This document shows positions 6,982 to 15,555 of a stretch of DNA of 64,000 bases, one piece after another. Numbering within the stretch: position 1 is the stretch's first letter; every line of letters starts with the position of its first letter. The notes beneath the pieces are model-generated. The model ran no database searches. It saw only the letters and a list, made by a program, of their open reading frames with translations, and was not told the origin of the DNA. Made by a program: the position numbers and the translations under genes. The DNA is taken from NCBI RefSeq assembly GCF_000315485.1, contig NZ_JH992944.1:84751-148750 (forward strand), read 5' to 3'. This DNA comes from Bacteroides oleiciplenus YIT 12058. Lineage in GTDB: Bacteria; Bacteroidota; Bacteroidia; Bacteroidales; Bacteroidaceae.

Positions 6982-7518
6982 ATGGACACTATACAAATAA
7001 AAGACAAGAAGTTCACTGTCTCCATCAAGGAACAGGATATTCTGAAAGAAGTAGCCCGCGTTGCGAATGAAATCAATTGTGACCTGGCAGGAAAAAATCC
7101 TCTGTTTCTCAGCGTATTGAACGGTTCGTTCATGTTTACCGCTGACTTAATGAAGCTTATCACCATTCCTTGCGAGATTTCTTTCGTGAAACTGGCTTCT
7201 TATCAAGGTGTGTCCTCTACCGGAACCATCAAGGAAGTCATCGGCATCACCGAAGACCTCACCGACCGTACGGTAGTAATTGTGGAAGACATTGTAGATA
7301 CGGGACTGACCATGCAACGCCTGTTGGATACTCTGGGCACACGCAATCCAAAAGAAATCCACATCGCTTCGCTGTTGGTGAAACCGGATAAGCTAAAAGT
7401 GGACCTGAACATCGAATACGTAGCAATGGAGATACCCAATGATTTCATCGTAGGTTACGGATTGGACTACGACGGTTTCGGCCGCAACTACCCGGACATT
7501 TATACGGTAGTAGATTAA
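6982..7518 (+). CDS. hpt: hypoxanthine phosphoribosyltransferase
   Basis: Purine salvage enzyme that joins hypoxanthine or guanine to PRPP to give IMP or GMP. The 178-residue protein shows the type I PRTase PRPP loop VVIVEDIVDTGLTM (~94-107), the FLSVLNGSFMFTADL substrate loop (~34-48) and the C-terminal FIVGYGLDYDGFGRNYPDI typical of Hpt. Length is normal. It lies 89 bp upstream of adk, so the two nucleotide-metabolism genes may share transcription. Confidence 0.95.
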   Translation: MDTIQIKDKKFTVSIKEQDILKEVARVANEINCDLAGKNPLFLSVLNGSFMFTADLMKLITIPCEISFVKLASYQGVSSTGTIKEVIGITEDLTDRTVVIVEDIVDTGLTMQRLLDTLGTRNPKEIHIASLLVKPDKLKVDLNIEYVAMEIPNDFIVGYGLDYDGFGRNYPDIYTVVD

Positions 7519-7607
7519 GAGAATCAGAAACAGGCTTAAAAGTATGATTTGTACAAGCGAATTTTGAATTAGGTATAATATAGTAACAGTTAAATTGTAA
7601 ATCACAA

Positions 7608-8192
7608 ATGTTGAACATTGTAATTTTCGGTGCTCCCGGTTCAGGAAAGGGAACACAAAGTGAGAAGATCGTAGAAAAGTACGGTATTAACCACATCTCC
7701 ACCGGTGATGTACTGCGTGCAGAAATAAAGAACGGTACGGAACTGGGCAAAACAGCTAAAAGTTATATCGACCAAGGTCAGTTAATCCCTGATGAATTGA
7801 TGATTGACATCCTTGCAAGTGTATTCGATAGCTTCCAGGATAGCAAAGGTGTTATCTTCGACGGTTTCCCCCGTACCATTGCACAGGCAGAGGCACTGAA
7901 AAAGATGCTTGCTGAAAGAAAACAAAGTGTTAGCGTAATGCTCGACCTCGACGTGCCTGAAGAAGAACTGATGGTTCGCCTCATCAAACGCGGTAAGGAC
8001 TCCGGCCGTGCCGATGATAACGAAGAAACAATCAAAAAACGTCTGGCTGTTTATCACTCACAGACTTCTCCGCTGATTGACTGGTACAAGAAAGAAGGAC
8101 AATACCAGCACATCAAAGGTTTGGGTAAACTGGAAGAAATCTTCGCTGACGTTTGCACAGCGATAAATTCTTCAGTAGTTAGTAGTAAGTAG
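7608..8192 (+). CDS. adk: adenylate kinase, C-terminus altered by an insertion
   Basis: Interconverts AMP + ATP with 2 ADP. Motifs: P-loop GAPGSGKGT (~7-15), STGDVLR, the AMP-site FDGFPRT (~84-90), and a short lid around RGKDSGRADDNEETIKKRL, so it is the short, zinc-free form. The protein is 194 residues; the last few codons (SVVSSK) and the stop are supplied by the left repeat arm of the neighbouring four-helix-bundle element, so the natural end was probably changed by the insertion. All catalytic regions are intact. Confidence 0.95.
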   Translation: MLNIVIFGAPGSGKGTQSEKIVEKYGINHISTGDVLRAEIKNGTELGKTAKSYIDQGQLIPDELMIDILASVFDSFQDSKGVIFDGFPRTIAQAEALKKMLAERKQSVSVMLDLDVPEEELMVRLIKRGKDSGRADDNEETIKKRLAVYHSQTSPLIDWYKKEGQYQHIKGLGKLEEIFADVCTAINSSVVSSK

Positions 8193-8612
8193 CTAGTAGA
8201 AATGCCTGCACAATCATTTGAGAATCTAGTAGTTTGGCAAAAAGCTCATCAATATGTACTATGTATATACCGGATTACAAAAGGATTTCCGAAAGATGAG
8301 TTGTTTGCTCTAGTCAATCAGATGCGCAGGGCTTCTGCTTCTATTACCGCTAATATCGCAGAAGGTTTTGTCAGAGAAGGACAAAAAGACAAGTTACACT
8401 TTTATAATATATCTCAGGGGTCATTAGAAGAAACCAAGAACTTCATTATTCTTTCTAAAGACTTGGGATATATGTCTAAAGAGAACAAAACACAACTTCT
8501 GGCACAAGCCTGCGAAGTTGGTCGTCTTTTAAATGCTTATCGTCAAGGCCTGATGAAATATTACTAAAACTATCTACTACTAACTACTTATTACTAACTA
8601 CTAACTACTTTT
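8174..8612. mobile_element. four-helix-bundle (S23-type) gene unit with inverted repeat flanks
   Basis: A single-gene unit between adk and obgE. Left flank 8174-8199 begins AGTAGTTAGTAGTAAGTAGC; right flank 8570-8612 is its imperfect reverse complement, rich in ACTACTAACTAC words. The left flank overlaps the end of adk, and the right flank ends 6 bp before the obgE start. Flanks this simple and inverted, around a gene unrelated to its neighbours, suggest an inserted unit; no transposase is encoded. Confidence 0.6.
8202..8567 (+). CDS. four-helix bundle protein (bS23/IVS family)
   Basis: 121 residues matching the S23/intervening-sequence protein family: the start FENLVVWQKAHQYVLCIYRI, the core MRRASASITANIAEGF, GSLEETKNFIILSKDLGYM and the final EVGRLLNAYRQGL. 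Homologs form pentameric four-helix bundles. The family was first found in 23S rRNA intervening sequences and is related to the Avd accessory protein of diversity-generating retroelements. No template/variable repeat or second RT is nearby. Its role as a stand-alone gene is not known. Flanking inverted repeats suggest it came in as a unit between two housekeeping genes. Confidence 0.88.
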   Translation: MPAQSFENLVVWQKAHQYVLCIYRITKGFPKDELFALVNQMRRASASITANIAEGFVREGQKDKLHFYNISQGSLEETKNFIILSKDLGYMSKENKTQLLAQACEVGRLLNAYRQGLMKYY

Positions 8613-8618
8613 AAGATT

Positions 8619-9791
8619 ATGGCTGAATCGAATTTTGTTGACTACGTAAAGATATATTGCCGCTCCGGAAAGGGCGGACGAGGCTCTACGCACATGAGGC
8701 GCGAGAAATACATACCCAACGGAGGCCCCGACGGAGGTGACGGAGGACGAGGAGGTCATATCATCCTGCGCGGCAACCGTAACTATTGGACGTTGTTGCA
8801 CTTGCGTTACGATCGCCATGCATTGGCGGGACACGGAGAATCCGGTTCCAAAAACCGCAGTTTCGGTAAGGATGGAGAAGATAAAGTGATTGAAGTTCCT
8901 TGCGGCACAGTAGTGTATAATGCCGAAACGGGTGAGTACATCTGTGACGTCACTGAGCACGGACAAGAAGTTATTTTGCTGAAAGGCGGACGAGGCGGTC
9001 AGGGCAACAGCCACTTCAAGACAGCTACCCGTCAGGCTCCCCGCTTTGCACAGCCGGGCGAACCGATGCAGGAAATGACCGTAATCATGGAGTTGAAACT
9101 CCTGGCAGACGTAGGTCTGGTAGGTTTTCCAAACGCCGGAAAATCAACCTTGCTTGCTTCCGTATCTGCAGCCAAACCAAAGATAGCCAACTATCCTTTT
9201 ACCACCCTGGAGCCGAATCTGGGTATTGTTTCCTATCGTGACGGAAAATCATTCGTCATGGCGGACATTCCCGGTATCATCGAAGGAGCCAGTGCCGGAA
9301 AAGGTTTGGGACTACGTTTTCTGAGACATATCGAGCGTAACTCGCTATTGCTTTTCATGGTGCCTGCCGATAGCGACGACATCCGTAAAGAATACGAAAT
9401 CCTGCTGAACGAACTAAGTACTTTCAACCCTGAAATGCTGGATAAACAACGGGTACTTGCCATCACCAAGAGCGATATGCTCGACCAGGAATTAATGGAC
9501 GAGATAGAGCCTACGCTGCCCGAAAACGTTCCACACGTATTTATTTCTTCCATCACGAGCATGGGACTTTCCGTACTGAAAGATATTCTGTGGGAAGAAC
9601 TGAACAAGGACAGCAACAAAATAGAAGCTATCGTTCACCGTCCGAAAGATGTAAGCAAACTTCAGGAGGAACTGAAAGAGATGGGTGAGGACGAAGATCT
9701 CAGCTATGAATACGTAGAAGACGAAGAGGATGTGGAAGACCTGGAAGACTTTGAGTACGAGGAGGAAGACTGGGAGGATGACAAGCAATGA
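8619..9791 (+). CDS. obgE: Obg family GTPase
   Basis: Ribosome-assembly and stress GTPase. Residues 1-160 are the glycine-rich Obg fold (GGRGSTHMRREKYIPNGGPDGGDGGRGG and similar runs). The G domain follows with G1 GFPNAGKST (~170), G3 DIPGIIEGA and the TKSD G4 motif (~285). The C-terminal ~45 residues are strongly acidic (runs of Glu/Asp/Tyr), a common Bacteroidetes tail. The stop overlaps the pgeF start (ATGA), so the two are translationally coupled. It lies just downstream of the S23 unit, which now separates it from adk. Confidence 0.96.
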   Translation: MAESNFVDYVKIYCRSGKGGRGSTHMRREKYIPNGGPDGGDGGRGGHIILRGNRNYWTLLHLRYDRHALAGHGESGSKNRSFGKDGEDKVIEVPCGTVVYNAETGEYICDVTEHGQEVILLKGGRGGQGNSHFKTATRQAPRFAQPGEPMQEMTVIMELKLLADVGLVGFPNAGKSTLLASVSAAKPKIANYPFTTLEPNLGIVSYRDGKSFVMADIPGIIEGASAGKGLGLRFLRHIERNSLLLFMVPADSDDIRKEYEILLNELSTFNPEMLDKQRVLAITKSDMLDQELMDEIEPTLPENVPHVFISSITSMGLSVLKDILWEELNKDSNKIEAIVHRPKDVSKLQEELKEMGEDEDLSYEYVEDEEDVEDLEDFEYEEEDWEDDKQ

Positions 9792-10600
9792 TTGCTTTGA
9801 CAGAAGATAAAAGAATGTTGGGATACGGGGTTATGACACCGTACTCCAACATTTTTTGTTTTGCAACTACTCGCCGGGGAGGTTTCAGTGAAGGGAATTA
9901 TTCCTCTTTCAACTGCACGCCTTATACTGGGGATGATGCGGAATGCGTCCGCCGTAACCGGGATTTGCTTTGTAGCTCCATGCCTCAACGGCCGAAAGAG
10001 CTGGTTATCCCATTCCAGACGCATAGCACGAAAGTTTTCGTTGTTGACGAGACTTATCTGCAAGCTCCCAATGAAAAGCGCACAGCGATGCTTCAAGGAG
10101 TGGATGCACTGATAACCCGTGAACCGGGTTGCTGCATCTGCATTTCTACGGCAGATTGTATTCCCATCTTACTTTACGACCGCAAGAACCAAGTTGTAGC
10201 TGCCGCCCATGCCGGTTGGCGGGGAACGGTGAATTACATAGCCGGGCATACACTCGACAGAATGCGGGCACTCTACGGCACAGATGGAAAAGACGTGATA
10301 GCCTGTATCGGTCCCGGCATCTCCCTACCCTCTTTTGAAGTAGGCGAAGAAGTGTACGAAGCTTTCCGCACGAATGGTTTTGCCATGGATTACATTTCGG
10401 AATGGAAACCAGAGACACATAAGCACCACATTGACCTGTGGGCTGCAAACAGGATGCAATTGCTCGACTTCGGAGTACCCGGAGAACAGATCGAGACATC
10501 GGGGATATGCACTTATATGGAACATGAAGAGTTCTTCTCGGCAAGACGGTTGGGAATTAAGTCCGGACGTATGCTGTCGGGAATAATGATAAAGATTTGA
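9788..10600 (+). CDS. pgeF: peptidoglycan editing factor / polyphenol oxidase family protein
   Basis: 270-residue member of the YfiH/LACC1 family. Recognised by FATTRRGGFSEGNY, the ISTADCIPILLYD motif, AAHAGWRGT (metal-binding His followed by GWRG) and CIGPGIS. Family members have been reported to edit mis-built peptidoglycan precursors in E. coli and, in other cases, to show purine nucleoside phosphorylase activity, so the exact role here is open. The start overlaps the obgE stop by 4 bp, and the next gene begins 4 bp after its stop, so all three are one operon. Confidence 0.9.
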   Translation: MIALTEDKRMLGYGVMTPYSNIFCFATTRRGGFSEGNYSSFNCTPYTGDDAECVRRNRDLLCSSMPQRPKELVIPFQTHSTKVFVVDETYLQAPNEKRTAMLQGVDALITREPGCCICISTADCIPILLYDRKNQVVAAAHAGWRGTVNYIAGHTLDRMRALYGTDGKDVIACIGPGISLPSFEVGEEVYEAFRTNGFAMDYISEWKPETHKHHIDLWAANRMQLLDFGVPGEQIETSGICTYMEHEEFFSARRLGIKSGRMLSGIMIKI

Positions 10601-10604
10601 ATAT

Positions 10605-11270
10605 ATGTACAACATTACCATATCAGAAGAAATAAAGAACGCCTGCCCCATCTTTAAAGGGGCAGCCGTTTATGCTGAAGTTACCAATACCGCTTTCTGC
10701 GAAGGACTTTGGGAAGAAATAAACGCCTTCACCAAAGAGCTGATTTCTACCACTCAGCCAGAAGACATCAAGTTGCACCCTGCCATTGCAGCTACCCGCG
10801 AAGTCTATAAACGCTGTGGCAAAGACCCCAGCCGTTACCGTCCTTCCGCCGAAGCCTTGCGCCGCCGGTTGATACGCGGAATAGACCTTTACCAGATAGA
10901 CACACTGGTGGACCTGATTAACCTGGTTTCCCTGCGTAGCGGTTATTCCATCGGTGGTTTTGATGCAGACAAGATACAGGGAAGCAATCTTGAGTTGGGA
11001 GTAGGTCGTGCCGAAGAACCTTTTGAAGGCATCGGACGTGGTGTGCTGAATATCGAAGGACTTCCCGTTTACCGTGATGCCATTGGCGGCATCGGCACTC
11101 CTACCAGCGATAATGAACGCACTAAAATGGATTTGGATACCAAACATATTCTTGCCATCGTAAACGGCTACAGCGGACAGGAAGGCTTGCGCGAAGCTGC
11201 CGGAATGATTCAAGAGCTATTAAAAAAGTATGCATCATCCGATGGAGGAGAAATCATCTATTTTGAATAA
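10605..11270 (+). CDS. B3/B4 domain protein (possible tRNA trans-editing factor)
   Basis: 221 residues similar to the B3/B4 editing module of the phenylalanyl-tRNA synthetase beta chain but stand-alone. Supporting segments: HPAIAATREVYKRCGKDPSRYRPSAEALRRR, DLINLVSLRSGYSIGGFDADKIQG and the glycine-rich IGRGVLNIEGLPVYRDAIGGIGTPTSD. Free-standing B3/B4 proteins are proposed to clear mischarged tRNA, but the substrate is not shown here. Four bases downstream of pgeF and 17 bp upstream of the M23 peptidase gene, so part of the obgE operon. Confidence 0.82.
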   Translation: MYNITISEEIKNACPIFKGAAVYAEVTNTAFCEGLWEEINAFTKELISTTQPEDIKLHPAIAATREVYKRCGKDPSRYRPSAEALRRRLIRGIDLYQIDTLVDLINLVSLRSGYSIGGFDADKIQGSNLELGVGRAEEPFEGIGRGVLNIEGLPVYRDAIGGIGTPTSDNERTKMDLDTKHILAIVNGYSGQEGLREAAGMIQELLKKYASSDGGEIIYFE

Positions 11271-11287
11271 AAGTAAAGCCTTAAACC

Positions 11288-11914
11288 ATGAACATACTCT
11301 ATTTATTATTATCCGTACTATTGTCCATCACTCCACCGGAGGAGAAACCGAGCTTCACTCCAATGGAAATCAACCATATCCGCGTTGCCACACCGGAACT
11401 TTTCGCCAACAATAAGTTATTAGAATTACATCTGGAACAAATACCCGATACCGCCTATTGTTTTCCGCTTCCCGGAGGAAAAGTAATCTCTCCTTATGGA
11501 CGCGGAGGGGGGCGCCATTCCGGCATAGACATTAAGACTTTTGCGAAAGATACCATCCGTAGTGCTTTCGACGGCGTTGTACGGATGTCAAAGCCCTATA
11601 GTGCCTACGGCAATGTTATCGTCGTACGCCACTCTTCGGGGCTGGAAACCATATATAGCCATAACTTCAAGAACCTCGTGCAAAGCGGCGATGTGGTAAA
11701 GGCGGGGCAAGCCATTGCACTGACCGGACGCACCGGACGCGCAAGCACCGAACACCTGCACTTCGAAACCCGCATTAACGGCCAGCATTTCAACCCTAAT
11801 CTCATTTTCGATTTCAAAGAAAGGACACTCCGCAAAGAATGTATTCATTGCACCAAGAATGGGAATAGGGTCATCGTGAAGGCTGCAACAAAAAAAACAG
11901 CCGGAACTACCTAA
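11288..11914 (+). CDS. M23 family (LytM-type) peptidase
   Basis: 208-residue cell-wall-directed metallopeptidase with a short hydrophobic signal (MNILYLLLSVLLSI). The metal motifs are intact: HxxxD at H77/D81 (RHSGIDIK) and HxH at H156/H158 (EHLHFETR), with a further conserved His at ~125 (YSHN). This predicts a periplasmic endopeptidase that cuts peptidoglycan cross-bridges, or a regulator of such an enzyme. It lacks LysM or coiled-coil targeting domains. Last gene of the obgE-pgeF-B3/4 run; phoH has its own promoter afterwards. Confidence 0.9.
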   Translation: MNILYLLLSVLLSITPPEEKPSFTPMEINHIRVATPELFANNKLLELHLEQIPDTAYCFPLPGGKVISPYGRGGGRHSGIDIKTFAKDTIRSAFDGVVRMSKPYSAYGNVIVVRHSSGLETIYSHNFKNLVQSGDVVKAGQAIALTGRTGRASTEHLHFETRINGQHFNPNLIFDFKERTLRKECIHCTKNGNRVIVKAATKKTAGTT

Positions 11915-11931
11915 GTATCCAAACGTTTCAC

Positions 11932-11939
11932 TAAATTTG
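11932..11939 (+). promoter_or_regulatory. promoter for phoH
   Basis: TAAATTTG, exact -7 match, 44 bp before the phoH start codon. Confidence 0.5.
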
Positions 11940-11983
11940 CAACTGTTTTACCTATAAAACGACATGAACTTATAAACAATTCA

Positions 11984-12976
11984 ATGATAGAAAAACTGAT
12001 TGTTCTCGAGGATATCGACCCGGTTATCTTTTATGGCGTAAATAACGCCAATATGCAGCTGATAAAAGCTTTGTACCCCAAACTACGCATTGTTGCACGC
12101 GGCAATGTCATCAAAGTGTTGGGAGATGAAGAGGAGATGTGTGCCTTCGAAGAAAACATCACCAAACTGGAAAAGTACTGCGCCGAATACAACTCACTGA
12201 AGGAAGAGGTTATCATCGATATCATCAAAGGGAATGCACCGCAAGCGGAAAAGTCGGGCAACGTCATCGTATTCAGCGTGACGGGCAAACCGATTATCCC
12301 CCGCAGCGAGAACCAAATGAAGCTGGTGGAAGGGTTTGCCAAAAACGACATGGTATTTGCCATCGGTCCCGCCGGCTCCGGAAAGACATACACCGCTATT
12401 GCTCTTGCTGTACGTGCCCTTAAAAATAAAGAGATAAAGAAAATCATCCTCAGCCGTCCTGCCGTAGAAGCCGGTGAAAAGCTTGGTTTCCTGCCCGGCG
12501 ACATGAAGGATAAGATAGACCCGTATTTGCAACCGCTATACGATGCCTTACAGGATATGATTCCGGCAGCCAAACTGAAAGAATATATGGAACTGAACAT
12601 TATCCAGATCGCTCCCCTTGCCTTCATGCGCGGACGCACGCTGAATGATGCAGTCGTTATTCTAGATGAGGCGCAAAACACCACCACCCAGCAAATCAAG
12701 ATGTTTCTTACCCGTATGGGTATGAATACCAAGATGATCGTGACGGGTGACATGACGCAGATTGACTTGCCGACTTCCCAGACATCGGGATTGGTGCAAG
12801 CGCTCCGCATCCTGAAAGGTGTAAAGGGTATCAGTTTTGTAGAGCTGAATAAGAAAGACATTGTACGCCATCAATTGGTGACCCGCATTGTAGACGCCTA
12901 CGAAAAGTTTGACAAAGAAGCTAAAGCTGAACGGGAAAGCCGGAGAAGCGATAAGAGTAAAGACATAGTTCAATAA
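11984..12976 (+). CDS. phoH: PhoH family ATPase
   Basis: 330 residues. The N-terminal ~100 residues resemble the small RNA-binding-like domain of bacterial PhoH (YbeZ type), followed by the ATPase core: Walker A GPAGSGKTYTA (~126-136), Walker B VVILDEAQNTT (~225-235), and VTGDMTQIDLP, the family sensor motif. PhoH/YbeZ proteins work with the YbeY RNase in rRNA and ribosome quality control; YbeY is not next to it here. The last ~25 residues are a charged tail. purC starts 13 bp downstream and is probably co-transcribed. Confidence 0.93.
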   Translation: MIEKLIVLEDIDPVIFYGVNNANMQLIKALYPKLRIVARGNVIKVLGDEEEMCAFEENITKLEKYCAEYNSLKEEVIIDIIKGNAPQAEKSGNVIVFSVTGKPIIPRSENQMKLVEGFAKNDMVFAIGPAGSGKTYTAIALAVRALKNKEIKKIILSRPAVEAGEKLGFLPGDMKDKIDPYLQPLYDALQDMIPAAKLKEYMELNIIQIAPLAFMRGRTLNDAVVILDEAQNTTTQQIKMFLTRMGMNTKMIVTGDMTQIDLPTSQTSGLVQALRILKGVKGISFVELNKKDIVRHQLVTRIVDAYEKFDKEAKAERESRRSDKSKDIVQ

Positions 12977-12989
12977 CAATATTACAGTT

Positions 12990-13934
12990 ATGAAAGCATT
13001 AACAAAAACTGATTTTAATTTTCCGGGACAGAAAAGTGTGTACCATGGAAAAGTACGCGATGTTTATAACATCAATGGTGAAAAACTGGTCATGGTAGCA
13101 ACTGACCGTATCTCTGCATTCGACGTTGTTTTGCCGAAAGGTATCCCCTTCAAAGGACAAATGCTGAACCAGATTGCAGCCAAGTTCCTGGATGCCACCA
13201 CCGACATCTGCCCCAACTGGAAAACAGCTACGCCCGACCCTATGGTAACGGTAGGTGTAATGTGCGAAGGTTTCCCTATCGAAATGATTGTACGCGGTTA
13301 CCTTTGCGGTAGCGCATGGCGTACTTACAAAAGCGGTGTACGCGAAATCTGCGGTGTGAAACTTCCCGAAGGAATGAAAGAAAACCAGAAGTTCCCCGAA
13401 CCTATCATCACCCCGACTACAAAAGCTGAAATCGGCGAACACGATGCAGATATCTCCAAAGAAGAAATTCTGGCACAAGGTCTGGCTACTCCCGAAGAAT
13501 ACGCTATATTGGAGAAATATACCATGGACCTCTTCAAGAGAGGAACAGAAATCGCGGCAGAACGCGGTTTGATTCTGGTAGACACAAAGTATGAATTCGG
13601 TAAACACAACGGCACCATCTACCTGATGGATGAGATTCATACTCCTGACTCCAGCCGTTACTTCTACACTGAAGGTTATCAGGAACGCTTTGAAAAAGGC
13701 GAAGCACAGAAGCAACTCTCCAAAGAGTTTGTACGCGAATGGTTAATGGATAATGGTTTCCAAGGCAAAGAAGGACAGCAGGTTCCTGAAATGACAGACG
13801 AAATCGTAGCTTCTATCAGCGAACGTTACATCGAATTGTACGAACACATCACAGGTGAGAAGTTCGTAAAAGAAGATACAAGCAACATTGCTGCACGCAT
13901 AAGCAAAAATGTTACCACATTTTTAAATGAATAA
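12990..13934 (+). CDS. purC: SAICAR synthetase
   Basis: Purine biosynthesis enzyme joining aspartate to CAIR with ATP. Motifs: VYHGKVRDVYNI at the N-terminus, ATDRISAFDVVLP, the MIVRGYLCGSAWRTY core and LVDTKYEFGKHNGTIYLMDEIHTPDSSRY. At 314 residues it is the longer form common in Bacteroidetes (the E. coli enzyme is about 237). Directly after phoH; followed by an AT-rich palindromic unit that separates it from menG. Confidence 0.95.
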   Translation: MKALTKTDFNFPGQKSVYHGKVRDVYNINGEKLVMVATDRISAFDVVLPKGIPFKGQMLNQIAAKFLDATTDICPNWKTATPDPMVTVGVMCEGFPIEMIVRGYLCGSAWRTYKSGVREICGVKLPEGMKENQKFPEPIITPTTKAEIGEHDADISKEEILAQGLATPEEYAILEKYTMDLFKRGTEIAAERGLILVDTKYEFGKHNGTIYLMDEIHTPDSSRYFYTEGYQERFEKGEAQKQLSKEFVREWLMDNGFQGKEGQQVPEMTDEIVASISERYIELYEHITGEKFVKEDTSNIAARISKNVTTFLNE

Positions 13935-14015
13935 TTAATAATTAAAAATTAAAAGCTGTCATACGTCATCATAACGCATCCCGGCTTTCCTTTTTTAATT
14001 TTCAATTTTTAATTT
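13932..14015. repeat. AT-rich inverted repeat scar between purC and menG
   Basis: Left arm 13932-13955 (TAATTAATAATTAAAAATT...) and right arm 13990-14015 (TTTTTTAATTTTCAATTTT...) are near-complementary around a 34-bp GC-richer core. The left arm starts at the purC stop, and the right arm ends 5 bp before the menG start. It has the same plan as the flanks of the four-helix-bundle unit at 8174-8612 but holds no gene. Confidence 0.6.
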
Positions 14016-14020
14016 ATCGA

Positions 14021-14758
14021 ATGGATTATCCCCAGGAACATATCAAACCTTACGGTGAGGACGGAAAGAAGAGTGAACAAGTAGAAGAAATGTTCGACAA
14101 CATTGCTCCTGCCTATGACAAGCTGAACCATACCCTTTCACTTGGCATCGACCGCAGTTGGCGCCGGAAAGCAATCAAATGGTTAAAGCCTTTCCAGCCG
14201 AAGCGCATCATGGACGTGGCCACCGGCACAGGTGACTTCGCCATCCTTGCCTGCCGCGAGTTGCAGCCCGACAAACTGATAGGCACTGACATCTCGGAAG
14301 GAATGATGAACGTGGGGCGTGAAAAAGTAAAACAGGCGCACCTCTCGGACAAGATTTCTTTTGCCCGGGAGGATTGCACCTCTCTCTCATTTGCCGATGA
14401 AACGTTTGATGCCGTAACCGTAGCGTTCGGTATCCGCAACTTCGAAGGACTGGACAAGGGACTGGCGGAAATGTGCCGCGTACTGAATCCCGGAGGACAT
14501 CTCGTCATCCTGGAACTCTCCACGCCGGACCGTTTCCCAATGAAACAGCTCTTCACCATTTACTCTAAAGTTGTCATCCCCCTGCTCGGCAAATGCCTGT
14601 CAAAAGACAACAGTGCCTACACCTACCTTCCCCAAAGCATCCGTGCTTTCCCGCAAGGCGAAGTGATGCAGGAGGTTATCCGCAAGGCAGGTTTCAGCCA
14701 GGTAAACTTCCGGAGGCTGACGTTTGGTATATGCACTTTGTACACTGCAACTAAATAG
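14021..14758 (+). CDS. menG: demethylmenaquinone methyltransferase
   Basis: SAM-dependent C-methylation step that finishes menaquinone. 245 residues with FDNIAPAYDKLNHTLSLGIDRSWRRKAI (UbiE/MenG signature), the SAM-binding DVATGTGDFA, DISEGMM, and VAFGIRNFEGLDKGLAEMCRVLNPGGHLVILE. Menaquinone is the anaerobic respiratory quinone of Bacteroides, so menG is preferred over ubiE. aroE follows 32 bp later; chorismate feeds menaquinone synthesis, so the pair may be a functional neighbourhood. Confidence 0.95.
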   Translation: MDYPQEHIKPYGEDGKKSEQVEEMFDNIAPAYDKLNHTLSLGIDRSWRRKAIKWLKPFQPKRIMDVATGTGDFAILACRELQPDKLIGTDISEGMMNVGREKVKQAHLSDKISFAREDCTSLSFADETFDAVTVAFGIRNFEGLDKGLAEMCRVLNPGGHLVILELSTPDRFPMKQLFTIYSKVVIPLLGKCLSKDNSAYTYLPQSIRAFPQGEVMQEVIRKAGFSQVNFRRLTFGICTLYTATK

Positions 14759-14790
14759 AATATTATTAACGTTAGCACACTAAGAGAATT

Positions 14791-15537
14791 ATGCAGAAAT
14801 ATGGTTTAATAGGCTATCCGCTGAAACATTCGTTTTCTATCGGATATTTCAATGAAAAATTCAAGTCGGAGAACATCGACGCCGAATACGTGAACTTTGA
14901 AATACCCAGCATTAACGATTTTATGGAAATTATAGGGGAAAATTCCAACCTATGCGGACTCAATGTGACCATTCCTTATAAGGAACAAGTCATCCCTTAC
15001 CTTGACGAACTGGACAAAGACACCGCAAAAATAGGCGCAGTCAATGTTATCAAAATCATCCGCCAGCCGAAAGGAAAAGTTAAGCTCGTCGGCTACAATT
15101 CGGACATCATCGGATTTACGCAGTCCATTGAGCCTTTGCTGCAACCCCACCACAAGAAAGCACTGATTCTGGGCACAGGCGGTGCATCCAAAGCCGTATT
15201 CCACGGTCTTGCCAATCTGGGCATCGAAGGTGTATTCGTATCGCGTACGAAAAAAGGATCGGAATACCTTACTTACGAAGAACTGACACCGGAAGTCATG
15301 CAGGAATATACGGTCATCGTTAACTGCACCCCTGTTGGCATGTATCCAAAGGTAGATTTCTGTCCGAACATACCTTATGAACTATTAACTCCCAACCATT
15401 TGCTCTACGATTTGTTATATAATCCCAACGAGACTCTCTTCATGAAGAAAGGAGAGGCACGCGGCGCCGTCACCAAAAACGGACTGGAAATGCTGCTGTT
15501 GCAGGCTTTCGCTGCTTGGGAAATATGGAACAAATAG
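14791..15537 (+). CDS. aroE: shikimate dehydrogenase
   Basis: Reduces 3-dehydroshikimate to shikimate with NADPH. 248 residues: GYPLKHSFSIGYFNEKF (shikimate site SxS region), NVTIPYKEQVIPYLDELD (catalytic Lys and the Asp), GYNSDIIGF, the nucleotide-binding GTGGASKAVF (~126-135) and the late NGLEMLLLQA with the conserved Gln. About 25 residues shorter than E. coli AroE, as usual in Bacteroidetes. In an apparent operon: the next gene starts 18 bp after its stop. Confidence 0.94.
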   Translation: MQKYGLIGYPLKHSFSIGYFNEKFKSENIDAEYVNFEIPSINDFMEIIGENSNLCGLNVTIPYKEQVIPYLDELDKDTAKIGAVNVIKIIRQPKGKVKLVGYNSDIIGFTQSIEPLLQPHHKKALILGTGGASKAVFHGLANLGIEGVFVSRTKKGSEYLTYEELTPEVMQEYTVIVNCTPVGMYPKVDFCPNIPYELLTPNHLLYDLLYNPNETLFMKKGEARGAVTKNGLEMLLLQAFAAWEIWNK

Positions 15538-15555
15538 AGTAAAAAGGAAGGAAAT

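Noticed and set aside
8202..8567. Avd gene of a diversity-generating retroelement
   Set aside because: No template or variable repeat and no DGR-type RT lie nearby; the only RT in the window is retron-type and 4 kb away.
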